From contig NZ_JAPDOD010000027.1 in assembly GCF_027587205.1 (NCBI RefSeq), positions 1-64,000 of the forward strand: DNA of 64,000 nucleotides. The letters run 5' to 3'. The first letter of the stretch is position 1, and each line of letters begins with the position of its first letter. The stretch is from Solirubrobacter ginsenosidimutans (lineage in GTDB: Bacteria > Actinomycetota > Thermoleophilia > Solirubrobacterales > Solirubrobacteraceae). This document shows, one piece after another, positions 17,013-24,980 of the stretch. The translations under genes and the position numbers were made by a program. Below the pieces are notes generated by a model that searched no databases, had not been told where the DNA came from, and was given only the letters and a program-made list of their open reading frames with translations.

Positions 17013-17468
17013 ATGGACGTCGAAGCGAGCATCGAACAGGTCACCGGCATCCTCGTACGCGAGGGCCTGAAGTACCACATGTCCGCGGACGGGCTGACGC
17101 ACCGGCTGCTGTTCGGCTCCGCCGCGGTCTTCATCGACTTCAACGACTGGCAGGACGACAGCGTCGTCATCACGGTCCACTCCCCCGTGCTGCAGGACAT
17201 CCACCCCGAGAGCGCGGGCGCCGCGCAGGCGCTGAACCTCCTCAACGACCTCAACCGGTCGTTCTTCTTCGTCAAGTTCACCTTCCGCGACGGCATCCTG
17301 ATCGCCCGCTACGACCTGCTCGGGGAGACGTTGCAGGCGGGTGAGCTCGTGAACGCGCTGTTCGAGATCGCCGGCGCGGCGGATCGGCTGGACGACGAGC
17401 TCGCCGAACTGCTCGGCGGCAAGCCCTATGTGGTCAAGGCCGAGGAGTGGACCTCGGGCACCGATTAG
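17013..17468 (+). CDS. YbjN-like / TY3-chaperone-fold protein
   Basis: 151-aa cytosolic protein with a type III secretion chaperone/YbjN-like alpha-beta fold: EASIEQVTGILVREGLKYHM, then SAAVFIDFNDWQDDSVVITVHSPV and NLLNDLNRSFFFVKFTFRDGILIARYDL. YbjN family members affect stress and envelope phenotypes, but no biochemical role is established. ATG at 17013. Its TAG stop overlaps the convergent sigma-factor stop by 3 nt. Confidence 0.72.
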   Translation: MDVEASIEQVTGILVREGLKYHMSADGLTHRLLFGSAAVFIDFNDWQDDSVVITVHSPVLQDIHPESAGAAQALNLLNDLNRSFFFVKFTFRDGILIARYDLLGETLQAGELVNALFEIAGAADRLDDELAELLGGKPYVVKAEEWTSGTD

Positions 17469-18544
17469 ATTCGATCAGGCAATCCAAAACGCGCAAACGT
17501 GTTCCGGAGCCGGGTCTCGTCGGTTCCGGCGGTGTCCCAGCGGTGGAAGCCCTCTGCTTCGGGCTCGTCGAGCTCCTTGACCGCGAACGCGACGGCGTCG
17601 GCGACCTTGTCGCCGCGGAACGTCAGGACGTTGAGCGCGAAGGCGAGATACGCCTGCTCGGTCTCGTCCCACGCGTAGGCGCCGAACGCGGGCTGGCCGT
17701 TGGCGGTGGTGATCCGCATCTTCCAGCGGATCTGGCCCGTCATCGGGTGCTCGCGGAGGAACTGCTCGAACTGGTCGCGCGGGCCGAACCAGCTCGCCAG
17801 CGGCGGCATGCTGATCGCGGCGTCCTCGGTGAGCAGGGCGACGACCGCGTCGACGTCGTTGCGCTCCCAGGCGTCGACATAGGTCTTGACGATCTCCTCG
17901 AGCTCGTCGTCGCCGAGCGCGCGCAGGGTCTGGGCCTGGCTCTGCTCGGGGGCGCGCTCCTCGATCGAGGCCCTCGCCCGCTGCAGCGCGCTGTTGACGC
18001 CGGCGACGGTCATCTCGAGGCTCTCCGCAACCTCCTTGGCGGAGAAGCCGAGGACCTCCCGGAGGATCAGCACGGCTCTTTGTGACGCCGGGAGGTGCTG
18101 GAGCGCGGCGATGAAGGCGAGCTCGACGCTCTCGCGCTGCTCGTAGCGGGCGTCCGGGCCGGCGAGGCCGTCTTCGAGATCGGTGTCCGGGTACGGCTCC
18201 AGCCACACGGACTCGGTGATCGGCTGGCCCGGGCCCTGGAACGGGTCGGTGCTGGGGCCGTAGTCGATCGGCAGCACGCGCTTGGGGCGGCGCTGGATCT
18301 GCGTCAGGCAGGTGTTGGTGGCGATCGTGTACAGCCAGGAGCGCAGCGTGCTGCGCCCCTCGAAGCGCTTCAGCGCCTTCCAGGCCCGCAGCTCCGCGTC
18401 CTGCAGGGCGTCGTCTGCGTCATAGACCGAGCCGAGCATCCGGTAGCAGTGGGCGTGCAGCTCGCGCTCGTAGGGCTTGACCAGACCGGCGAACGCGGTC
18501 TCGTCGCCATGCTGCGCGGCTTGGAGCAGTCGATCCTCTGTCAT
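17465..18544 (-). CDS. ECF sigma factor with C-terminal SnoaL-like domain
   Basis: Extracytoplasmic-function sigma factor, about 359 aa from MTEDRLLQAAQHGD. Region 2 (about 10-75) has PYERELHAHCYRMLGSVYDADDALQ and LRSWLYTIATNTCL. Region 4 (about 140-200) has LPASQRAVLILREVLGFSAKEVAE and a recognition helix ending in LQRARA. The C-terminal third (about 215-350) is a SnoaL/NTF2-like domain (IVKTYVDAWERNDVDAVVALLTEDA), typical of the SigG-like (TIGR02960) group; such tails modulate activity without a classical anti-sigma, and none is adjacent. Upstream ATGs at 18565 and 18622 are alternatives. Confidence 0.9.
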   Translation of the reverse strand: MTEDRLLQAAQHGDETAFAGLVKPYERELHAHCYRMLGSVYDADDALQDAELRAWKALKRFEGRSTLRSWLYTIATNTCLTQIQRRPKRVLPIDYGPSTDPFQGPGQPITESVWLEPYPDTDLEDGLAGPDARYEQRESVELAFIAALQHLPASQRAVLILREVLGFSAKEVAESLEMTVAGVNSALQRARASIEERAPEQSQAQTLRALGDDELEEIVKTYVDAWERNDVDAVVALLTEDAAISMPPLASWFGPRDQFEQFLREHPMTGQIRWKMRITTANGQPAFGAYAWDETEQAYLAFALNVLTFRGDKVADAVAFAVKELDEPEAEGFHRWDTAGTDETRLRNTFARFGLPDRI

Positions 18545-18620
18545 TCCGATGGCCACGTTCGACATTGAATCAGGGGTGACCGATGAGTTCAGCGGGTCAC
18601 TGTGGTCTGAGTTCGTAGCC

Positions 18621-18983
18621 ATGTCCTTCCAAGCCCCTGTCGTGCACCTCGAGCTGCACACCAACGATCTCTCCTCCGCGCGCGACCTCTACGGGGAGCT
18701 CTGCGGATGGACGCCGGACCGGGTCGACACCCGCCACGGTTCCTATCTCGCGCTCGACATGGGGCGCCGGCTCGGCGGCGGGATCGTCGAGAGCGCGGCG
18801 CCGCGGCCGATCTGGCTGCCGTATGTCGAGGTGGGTGATATCGGGGCGGCGACGGAACGTGCCCTGTCACTCGGTGCCGCGCTGTTGCTGGCGCCGCGTG
18901 AAGGGCCCGCGGGGTTTCGCTCGGTGGTGTCCTCGCCGGTGGGTGGGCAGCTCGCGTTCTGGCAGCAGAAGCCCTCGCGCTAG
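18621..18983 (+). CDS. VOC (glyoxalase/dioxygenase-fold) protein
   Basis: 120-aa vicinal-oxygen-chelate domain: PVVHLELHTNDLSSARDLYGELCGW at the N-terminus and FRSVVSSPVGGQLAFWQQK at the C-terminus. Of the usual metal ligands a His near residue 9-13 is present, but the terminal Glu is replaced (LAFWQ), so catalysis is uncertain. It is divergent from the ECF sigma gene and probably shares its regulatory region, which suggests membership of the sigma regulon. Confidence 0.8.
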   Translation: MSFQAPVVHLELHTNDLSSARDLYGELCGWTPDRVDTRHGSYLALDMGRRLGGGIVESAAPRPIWLPYVEVGDIGAATERALSLGAALLLAPREGPAGFRSVVSSPVGGQLAFWQQKPSR

Positions 18984-19023
18984 AAGCGACCGTCGCTCGT
19001 GCGCTGGTCGAGTTGCTCCTAGA

Positions 19024-19234
19024 TCACGGCGCCGCGATCGCCCACGCGCCGGCCTCTCCGGCCGACGGGTCGGAGACGATCACACTCGCGTCCTCGGGTG
19101 AGACGTCGCACATCACGAGGTCGCCGTCGGGCCTCGTGGACGCGTTCTCGACCCGGCTCGCGTCGATCGCCGACGGCGTCTCGCGCGGCATCGCGTAGAC
19201 GGTCCCGCGGCGCCACGACCCGCAGGCGGACCAT
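19024..19234 (-). pseudogene. Remnant of DUF389-family N-terminal domain
   Basis: On the minus strand MVRLRVVAPRD (from 19234) continues, after a one-base frame change near 19202, into TVYAMPRETPSAIDASRVEN and then RPDGDLVMCDVSPEDASVIVSD before a stop at 19024. The start and the (R)PDGDLVxCDVxxEDASVIVSD block look like the N-terminal domain of DUF389 membrane proteins. The hydrophobic domain that should follow is missing. Third positions are almost all G or C, so it was coding until recently. The family match is from memory of the motif. Confidence 0.5.
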
Positions 19235-19369
19235 GCGCACAGCCGATTCGGGACGCCGTGCAAGATCGGTTGCAGGTGGTCGTGGGCGTTTTGGCTTCAC
19301 GCCGCGAATTCCGCGATTTGCGACATCGGGATCCCGGACGTTGCGTTGTTTTCCGTCCGACGGCGACCG

Positions 19370-19384
19370 TAGTCTTACGAACAC
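19370..19384 (+). promoter_or_regulatory. Putative promoter of small gene at 19385
   Basis: TAGTCT (19370-19375) ends 9 nt before an ATG at 19385. TTGTTT (19346-19351) lies 18 bp further upstream as a possible -35. The arrangement equals that of genuine genes in the window. Confidence 0.4.
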
Positions 19385-19648
19385 ATGTTCCCTTCGATGA
19401 CCGACAGCCGACAGAACAAACGCTCGCTTCGAGCGATGGTGCGCGGGGCCATGGATACGGCCCTGGAGTTCGTAACGCTGGGTGAGGCCTCCGCGCCGGC
19501 ACATCGCACGCCGCCGCCCGCCCCCACCGCCGTTCACCCGCACCGCCGGCAACTCGACCATCGTCGCCGCCGGCGCCGCACTGGGATGGTTGCGCCCCGG
19601 CCCCAGGTCTGCACCACGCCGGTTCATCGCCCGGCCAGCAGACCCTGA
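19385..19648 (+). pseudogene. Small hypothetical gene, probably frameshifted
   Basis: An 87-codon frame begins MFPSMTDSRQNKRSLRAMV and has plausible codon use to about position 19500. Beyond that the GC3 signature moves to the +1-shifted frame, which reads FTRTAGNSTIVAAGAALGWL and ends at 19688. This suggests a single-base change or a programmed shift in the C-rich run near 19505-19530. A leaderless-type promoter precedes it. I do not recognise the product. A true 87-aa protein remains possible. Confidence 0.35.
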
Positions 19649-19840
19649 ACACACCGCGCCCGCCGGCGATCAGCACTGGGAGGTCTGATCGATCCGGCCG
19701 GGCCGCGGAAGTTTCCCCATCCTCTCGAGCCGCGGCGGTCCTGCGCGGCTCGAGTGCGTTGTGGCGCCGAGCGCGAGGCCGCCGCGGACCGATGTACGCA
19801 CGAGCGCCGCGTGGGACGCGGCGCGGCGCACGGCGGCGCG

Positions 19841-19880
19841 GCGGACAACGACCCGGCACAGCGGACAACGACCCGGCACA
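19841..19880. repeat. 20-bp perfect tandem repeat, two copies
   Basis: The unit GCGGACAACGACCCGGCACA occurs twice without a gap (19841-19860 and 19861-19880), followed by a degenerate third start GCGAACGACC. Confidence 0.9.
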
Positions 19881-20013
19881 GCGAACGACCGCGCGGCGTC
19901 GCGGCAGCGCGGCATGACACCCGGCGACGAGGCGGGTTCTTCGGTGCGCGCCGCCTCGCGCACGTGCCGGATGGACCGCGGGCGAAATCGTCCCGCCGGC
20001 GCCACCATGCGCG

Positions 20014-20060
20014 TCGAACGTCAAGTTCATCGGGCTCTACACGGATAAGTTGACGTTCGA
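20014..20060 (+). repeat. Structured repeat element, copy A
   Basis: Eleven-bp inverted repeat TCGAACGTCAA / TTGACGTTCGA (20014-20024 and 20050-20060) encloses a 25-nt loop containing TTCATCGGGC and ACGGATAAG. ACCA/TGGT just outside can extend the stem past a bulge. The loop and one arm recur near 56116-56153 (copy B). Confidence 0.6.
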
Positions 20061-20136
20061 TGGTCGGGGGTGTCGCGCGGCCTCTCTAACCGCGCGACCC
20101 CGTCTGCCGCGGACTCCCGCTCGCGGCTCGTTACCT

Positions 20137-20159
20137 CACGCGATCCCTCTTATCGCGTG
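20137..20159. repeat. Hairpin CACGCGAT/ATCGCGTG
   Basis: Perfect 8-bp arms (20137-20144, 20152-20159) with a 7-nt loop, about 160 bp past the 3' end of the beta-helix gene. No T-run on the minus strand; terminator function is uncertain. Confidence 0.4.
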
Positions 20160-20315
20160 GTCCTGCTCGCCCCGCGCACGACCCTCGCCACGCGGACCCC
20201 TGCGTGGGTTGGTTCGGTGGTGTTGCGCGGGGTCTGTCGCCGCGGCGGCCCTCATCCGCCACGGCCCCGCTCGCACCGCCGCCGCCGGCAGCGGCGACGG
20301 TGCAAGCAAGCGTGG

Positions 20316-22094
20316 TTACGGTGTCGTGGTCGACAGCGTGTAGGTCAGGGTCTTCGAGTACGTGCCGGTGCGGAGCGCGTCGTTGGCCGCGACCGGCTGG
20401 GCGAACTCGAGCGTGATGGCGTCGTTGGAGACCGGTGCCGACCAGGCGAGCAGGTTCAGCGGGGTGCCGCTGACGGTGTTGAACGCGGTGCCGGTGTTGG
20501 CCGCATTGCGGGCGCGGGCCTGGAGGGCCGACGGGAGGACGAAGGTGCCGTTGACCAGGTGACCGGGTGCGGTCGCGCTCGGGTCGACGACGCTGAGCAG
20601 GGCGTCGCCGGCGGTCGAGACCACGTTGGCGGCGGTCGTCGCCGAGTAGGTCTTCGCGATACCCGGGGTGAAGGGTCCGAAGGACGCAGGCGGGCCGATC
20701 GTCAGGGCGAGGGTCGCCGGGACGCTGCCGTTGACCGTGCCGGGCGTGCTCGTCGTGATCGCCGGGATCGTGACCTCGGTCGAGACGACGCTCTTCTGCC
20801 CGGAGGAGTCGGTGATCGTCGCCGCCAGCGTGACGATGTCGCCGATGTCACCGTACGCGGGCGACCAGGTGAACTCGTAGGGCGTGTGGCCGACGGTCGC
20901 GACCGGCGCGCCGTTCGCGGTCAGTGACACCGACTTCACGCCGAAGTCGTCGGAGGCGACGACGACCGGGTAGATCGTCTCGCCGTACTGGACGACGGTC
21001 GGGCCGAACGGGTCGACGATCGAGCCCGTCGGCAGCGCGTCGAGCGTCGGGGCCGGCACGCTCAGCGCGGCCGGAGCGGCGGCGAGGGGCGTGCCCGCAT
21101 CGACCGGACCGGTCGTGGTGGGACCCGTCGCGCCCCACCAGTTGCCGGCCGCCAGTGCGGTGCCGGCGCCGGTGTTGGCCAGGCTGGCGAGCGAAGAGCC
21201 GGACACCGAGAACGCGCGGACGGCCGGGTTCGACGGGTCAGGGCCGAGCTCGGCGTCGGTCAGCGTCAGCGGGCCCGAGAGCTCGCTGCCGGAGATCGTG
21301 CCGCGCGCGCCGTACGTGTAGGTGACCGGGCCGGCGACACGGGAACCGAGCAGGTTGCCGTAGGCGACCATGCCCGAGCGGGCCGTGGTGGTCGCGGCGC
21401 CGTCGGCACCACGGGCGTCGTCGAAGAAGACGCCACCGGTCGTCAGGACGCTCTTGTCGAGCGTGACCTGGCGGCGCGCGCCGGCCTCGGCACCCTGCAG
21501 CGAGTTGGTCATGATCAGGCCGTAGCCGTACGGGCCGGCGGGCTTGATCGTGCCGATGACGCTGTTGGAGATCTTGCCGGAGGTGTTGAAGAAGGCGACA
21601 CCGGCCTCGGCGGCGACATCACCGGACTCGATCGTCACGCCCGAGATGTCGACGAAGTTCTCGTTGTCGTCGGTCGCGCCGAGCGACTGGCGCGAGATCG
21701 TGACGACGTTGCCGCCGCCGTCGCGCAGGTACGGCGCGGTCCCGGCGAGCGTGGTCCCGACGGCCGGGGCAGGCTTGATCGTCACCTTCGAGGCGCCCGC
21801 GCCCTTGAGCGTGAGCGGCTTGGCGATCGTCAGACCGTTCTTGGAGCCTGCCTGGCTCGGCGAGTTGTTGCCGCTGTAGGGCGTCGACTGCTCGAGGTAG
21901 GTGCCCGCGCAGATGACGACCGTGTCCCACGGTGCCGCCTGATCGACCGCCGCCTGAATCGTGGTGAAGCGGGCGTTCGGGCAATCCGCCTTGTCGTCGT
22001 CGACCGTCCAGGTCGACGCGAACGCGGTTGACGGGGCAAGCGCCGCGACCACCGCGGCGGTCACCACGGCGCGGAGCGCTGGGACGGAGTTCAT
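20316..22094 (-). CDS. Secreted parallel beta-helix protein with Ig-like domains
   Basis: 592-aa exported protein. The signal peptide (about 1-26, cleavage near TAFA-ST) is followed by a pectate-lyase-like right-handed beta-helix (about 28-300; ARFTTIQAAVDQAAPWDTVVIC is the classic DUF1565/NosD-like opening). An Ig-like domain (about 345-415; SIVDPFGPTVVQYGET, SVSLTANGAPVATVGHTPYEF) comes next, then a C-terminal Thr/Ser-rich beta domain that ends TGTYSKTLTYTLSTTTP, a motif shared by many secreted proteins of this group. No catalytic residues or cell-wall anchor seen. Possible surface or polysaccharide-binding protein. Divergent from the hydrolase at 22358. Confidence 0.82.
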   Translation of the reverse strand: MNSVPALRAVVTAAVVAALAPSTAFASTWTVDDDKADCPNARFTTIQAAVDQAAPWDTVVICAGTYLEQSTPYSGNNSPSQAGSKNGLTIAKPLTLKGAGASKVTIKPAPAVGTTLAGTAPYLRDGGGNVVTISRQSLGATDDNENFVDISGVTIESGDVAAEAGVAFFNTSGKISNSVIGTIKPAGPYGYGLIMTNSLQGAEAGARRQVTLDKSVLTTGGVFFDDARGADGAATTTARSGMVAYGNLLGSRVAGPVTYTYGARGTISGSELSGPLTLTDAELGPDPSNPAVRAFSVSGSSLASLANTGAGTALAAGNWWGATGPTTTGPVDAGTPLAAAPAALSVPAPTLDALPTGSIVDPFGPTVVQYGETIYPVVVASDDFGVKSVSLTANGAPVATVGHTPYEFTWSPAYGDIGDIVTLAATITDSSGQKSVVSTEVTIPAITTSTPGTVNGSVPATLALTIGPPASFGPFTPGIAKTYSATTAANVVSTAGDALLSVVDPSATAPGHLVNGTFVLPSALQARARNAANTGTAFNTVSGTPLNLLAWSAPVSNDAITLEFAQPVAANDALRTGTYSKTLTYTLSTTTP

Positions 22095-22357
22095 GTGAAC
22101 GATGGGACCTTTTTCGAGAGGAGGCCGACGCGAGGGAAGCCATCAGTGGCTGCCGCCCGCGTGGCGGAGCGGCCGCAATGTACGTGTTCGGACAGTGAGG
22201 GTGTTATGTGGATTCGGTCGGTCGTTGACCCCTCACCTTTCTACCGCCGGTCCAACAAATGCCGAAGCGGTGGAACGTACGATCTCGCCGCCTCGCCGCG
22301 CACGGTTGTCGCCGTGCGAGCACGGACGCACATATGAACCGATCGCACGGAGAACCG

Positions 22358-24781
22358 GTGACCCCTGCCCCACTGAGAGTCCTCGCCATAGCGCTTGCGC
22401 TGGTCCTATTCGCGCCTGCCGCGGCGCTTGCCGCACCGCCGGACCCGTTGGCTCGAGGGCCTTACACGGCCACCACGGTGGACCCCATCCTCATGGGAAC
22501 CGCGAACCTGCAGGAGCCCAACGCCGCCGGCGGAGCACCGACCGGCGCGTCCGCGGCCGCGACGGTCCAGGTCCGCGGCTCGATCTACTACCCGGCCAAC
22601 CGGGCCACCGGCTCGCCGGTGATCCTGCTCGTGCACGGCAACCACGGCAGCTGCGACTCCGGCTCCGCGCCGAACTGCACCGCGTTCAAGCGCAACGACC
22701 GCGGCTACGCCTACCTCGGCGAGAACCTGGCGACGTGGGGCTACACGGTCATGTCGCTCGACCAGGACCAGCTCATCTACTACCAGGACGGCAACCAGGG
22801 CAAGGGCATGCATCAGCGCCGCCTGCTCATGGCCGCCGCCCTGGACTCGCTGTACGCGGCCAACCAGGCCGCGGTGCCGGTCACGGCCGACAACACCCTC
22901 GGCGCGGCGCTCGTCGGCAAGCTCGACTTCTCGCGCGTCGGTCTGATGGGTCACTCGCGTGGCGGCGACGCCGTCTCGAGTTTCATCGACTACAACCGCA
23001 CTCGTCCCGCGCCTGGCCGCAAGTACAACCTCCGCGGCGTGATCGCGCTCGCTCCGACCGACTACGAGCGGCGCGCGCCGTATGGGATGCCGTACATGAC
23101 GATGTTCGGCTATTGCGAGGGCGACGTCACGAACCTCCAGGGCGCCCGGCTGTTCGAGCGCAGCCAGTACATCCAGCCCAACGATCCGTTCCCGCGCGTC
23201 CAGGTCTCGGTCCTCGGCGCCAACCACAACTGGTTCAACACCGTCTGGTTCGCCGACGGCGATGACGCGACCGGCACCGACGTCGCGTGCGGCACGAGTC
23301 AACCGAACAACATCCGGCTTTCGGGCGGCGCGTATGACCTCACCACCCGCGGGTCGGGCGATCCCGCGCTGATGGGTGACCAGGAGAAGGTCGGTCTGGC
23401 GATGATGTCGGCGTTCTTCCGCCGGTACGTCGGCGGCGACGTCGCATTCGACCCCTACATGACGGGCGAGATCAGCGCCGACGGGACGACGCCGCAGCTC
23501 CCCGCGTCCGCCTGCCCGACCTCAGCGTCCGGCGCGCGCATCCCGTGCTTCGACCGGCTGATGACCAGCTACTTCGCCGCCCCCGCCGAGCGCCGCGACG
23601 TGCTCCGGCCCGAGACCGACAACCCGCTCGAGGTGAGCGCGCTCGGCACCTCGATCACCGGGTCCGGATTCTCGAACCCCTATCTGGCAACGGGCGGCAT
23701 CACCCCGGTTCCGGCGACGACGCCGGGCGGGTTCGACTGGTGCAATCCGGAGCCGACGCAGTTCGCGCCGTCGCAGGTCGGCGTCAGCGGTCTCCCGACC
23801 GCGGTCAAGGGCTGCCCGCTCCCTGCCGCCGGCGCGCTCGGCGGCCAGAGCGGCACACGTGAGAACGCCCCGGTCAACCACTCCTACGGGCTGCAGCTCG
23901 CGCTCGCCTGGGATCAGCCGGCCTCGATCGGCACGCGCATCCCCGCCGCCTCGGGCAACGTGACCGGCTTCAAGACCCTCGCGCTGGGCGCCGTGGTCAA
24001 CTTCTTCGACCCGCGCAACCCCACCCGCGGCACCGACGCGATCTGGAATCCGGGTCTGACGACCCAGAACTTCACGATCGAGCTGACCGACAAGAACGGG
24101 AAGGTCGGTTCGGTCGCCGCCGCCTCCCCGCGCTACGGCACCGCACTGCACCAGACGACCGGCTCGACCACCACCCGAGTCCACGAGGTACTCAACGAGA
24201 TCCGGGTTCCGCTGAGCGACTTCGCCGCCCAAGGCGTCGACCTCGCCAACGTCCGCAACTTCGCGGTCAAGTTCGGCGGGACCGGAATGCCGGCTACCGG
24301 GTCGATTCAGCTCTCCGACGTCCGCTTCCAGGAGGCCGTCAGCGGCCCGACGGTCTACACGGACAAGCTCGCCGACGTCGCCCCCACCGCGCCGCCCGTT
24401 GCCACGCCGACGCCTGAGCCGTTCGTCGCCGCGGGCGCTCCCGCTGCCGCCGCCCCGTCGGCTCCGGCCGTCGCGGAAGCGCCGGCGACCACCGTTGCCT
24501 CGTGCGCAACCGCTTCCGCCGCGATCAGCGCCGTGAAGCTGGTCAAGCATCGACTCACCGTGACCGGCACGAGCTCACCGTGCGCGGCCGGGGTGACCGT
24601 CACGGTGGCCCGCGTGAGCGGCGCCCGCACGAGCAAGGCGATCCGCGCGGCGCTGACGGCCTCCAAGTGGTCGGCGGCCGCGTCACTGGCCAAGGGCAAG
24701 TACCGCGTCACCGTCACCGCTCTGGCCAAGGCGGGCGCCAAGAGCTCCAAGGCGACGACGAAGCTTGTGACTGTCAAGTAA
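22358..24781 (+). CDS. Secreted alpha/beta-hydrolase-like protein
   Basis: About 807-aa exported protein. The signal peptide is PLRVLAIALALVLFAPAAALA. An alpha/beta-hydrolase domain (about 70-370) has PVILLVHGNHGSCDS, nucleophile elbow VGLMGHSRGGDA (GxSxG) and a candidate His in LGANHNWF. Then come a galactose-binding/jelly-roll-like region (about 430-690), a Pro/Ala linker and a C-terminal Ig-like beta domain (SCATASAAISAVKLVKHRLTV to the end). The GTG at 22358 has GGAG 5 nt upstream; an in-frame ATG at 22334 is the alternative. Likely an extracellular esterase or peptidase, substrate unknown. A strong terminator follows. Confidence 0.8.
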   Translation: MTPAPLRVLAIALALVLFAPAAALAAPPDPLARGPYTATTVDPILMGTANLQEPNAAGGAPTGASAAATVQVRGSIYYPANRATGSPVILLVHGNHGSCDSGSAPNCTAFKRNDRGYAYLGENLATWGYTVMSLDQDQLIYYQDGNQGKGMHQRRLLMAAALDSLYAANQAAVPVTADNTLGAALVGKLDFSRVGLMGHSRGGDAVSSFIDYNRTRPAPGRKYNLRGVIALAPTDYERRAPYGMPYMTMFGYCEGDVTNLQGARLFERSQYIQPNDPFPRVQVSVLGANHNWFNTVWFADGDDATGTDVACGTSQPNNIRLSGGAYDLTTRGSGDPALMGDQEKVGLAMMSAFFRRYVGGDVAFDPYMTGEISADGTTPQLPASACPTSASGARIPCFDRLMTSYFAAPAERRDVLRPETDNPLEVSALGTSITGSGFSNPYLATGGITPVPATTPGGFDWCNPEPTQFAPSQVGVSGLPTAVKGCPLPAAGALGGQSGTRENAPVNHSYGLQLALAWDQPASIGTRIPAASGNVTGFKTLALGAVVNFFDPRNPTRGTDAIWNPGLTTQNFTIELTDKNGKVGSVAAASPRYGTALHQTTGSTTTRVHEVLNEIRVPLSDFAAQGVDLANVRNFAVKFGGTGMPATGSIQLSDVRFQEAVSGPTVYTDKLADVAPTAPPVATPTPEPFVAAGAPAAAAPSAPAVAEAPATTVASCATASAAISAVKLVKHRLTVTGTSSPCAAGVTVTVARVSGARTSKAIRAALTASKWSAAASLAKGKYRVTVTALAKAGAKSSKATTKLVTVK

Positions 24782-24808
24782 GTCACACGCACACACGCGA
24801 ATAGCACG

Positions 24809-24834
24809 AAGGGGCGGCCACTGGCCGCCCCTTT
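24809..24834 (+). terminator. Intrinsic terminator after secreted hydrolase
   Basis: Perfect 11-bp stem AAGGGGCGGCC / GGCCGCCCCTT with a 3-nt loop, followed by a short T-run, 27 bp after the stop codon. Confidence 0.8.
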
Positions 24835-24857
24835 GGGGTTTAACGACACCACCTCCA

Positions 24858-24908
24858 GGGGGTGCCCCGTCAAACTCTCGCCCACCGACACTTTTCCGGG
24901 GCACCCCC
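24858..24908. repeat. 12-bp perfect inverted repeat with 27-nt loop
   Basis: GGGGGTGCCCCG (24858-24869) and CGGGGCACCCCC (24897-24908) are exact reverse complements around a 27-nt pyrimidine-rich loop. It lies between a strong terminator and the GNAT 3' end, about 70 bp from the latter. It could be the GNAT terminator, a protein site or a small mobile remnant. Confidence 0.6.
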
Positions 24909-24980
24909 GGCCGACGCACCGCGAGGCGAGCCGCGCTCCCACGCAGCGCCACCCTGCGGATCGCGGCGACGAGCGGCCGG

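Larger units (their letters stand above)
19649..20315. other. Gene-poor region with repeats
   Basis: No reading frame here has coherent codon use; the open frames are Arg-rich shadows of GC-rich DNA. It holds a 20-bp tandem repeat (19841-19880), a conserved structured element (20014-20060) and a hairpin (20137-20159). Confidence 0.6.

Noticed and set aside
20070..20927. 285-codon plus-strand frame entering the beta-helix gene
   Set aside because: Arg/Gly-rich shadow; no start signal, and it runs antisense to a protein with a clear signal peptide.
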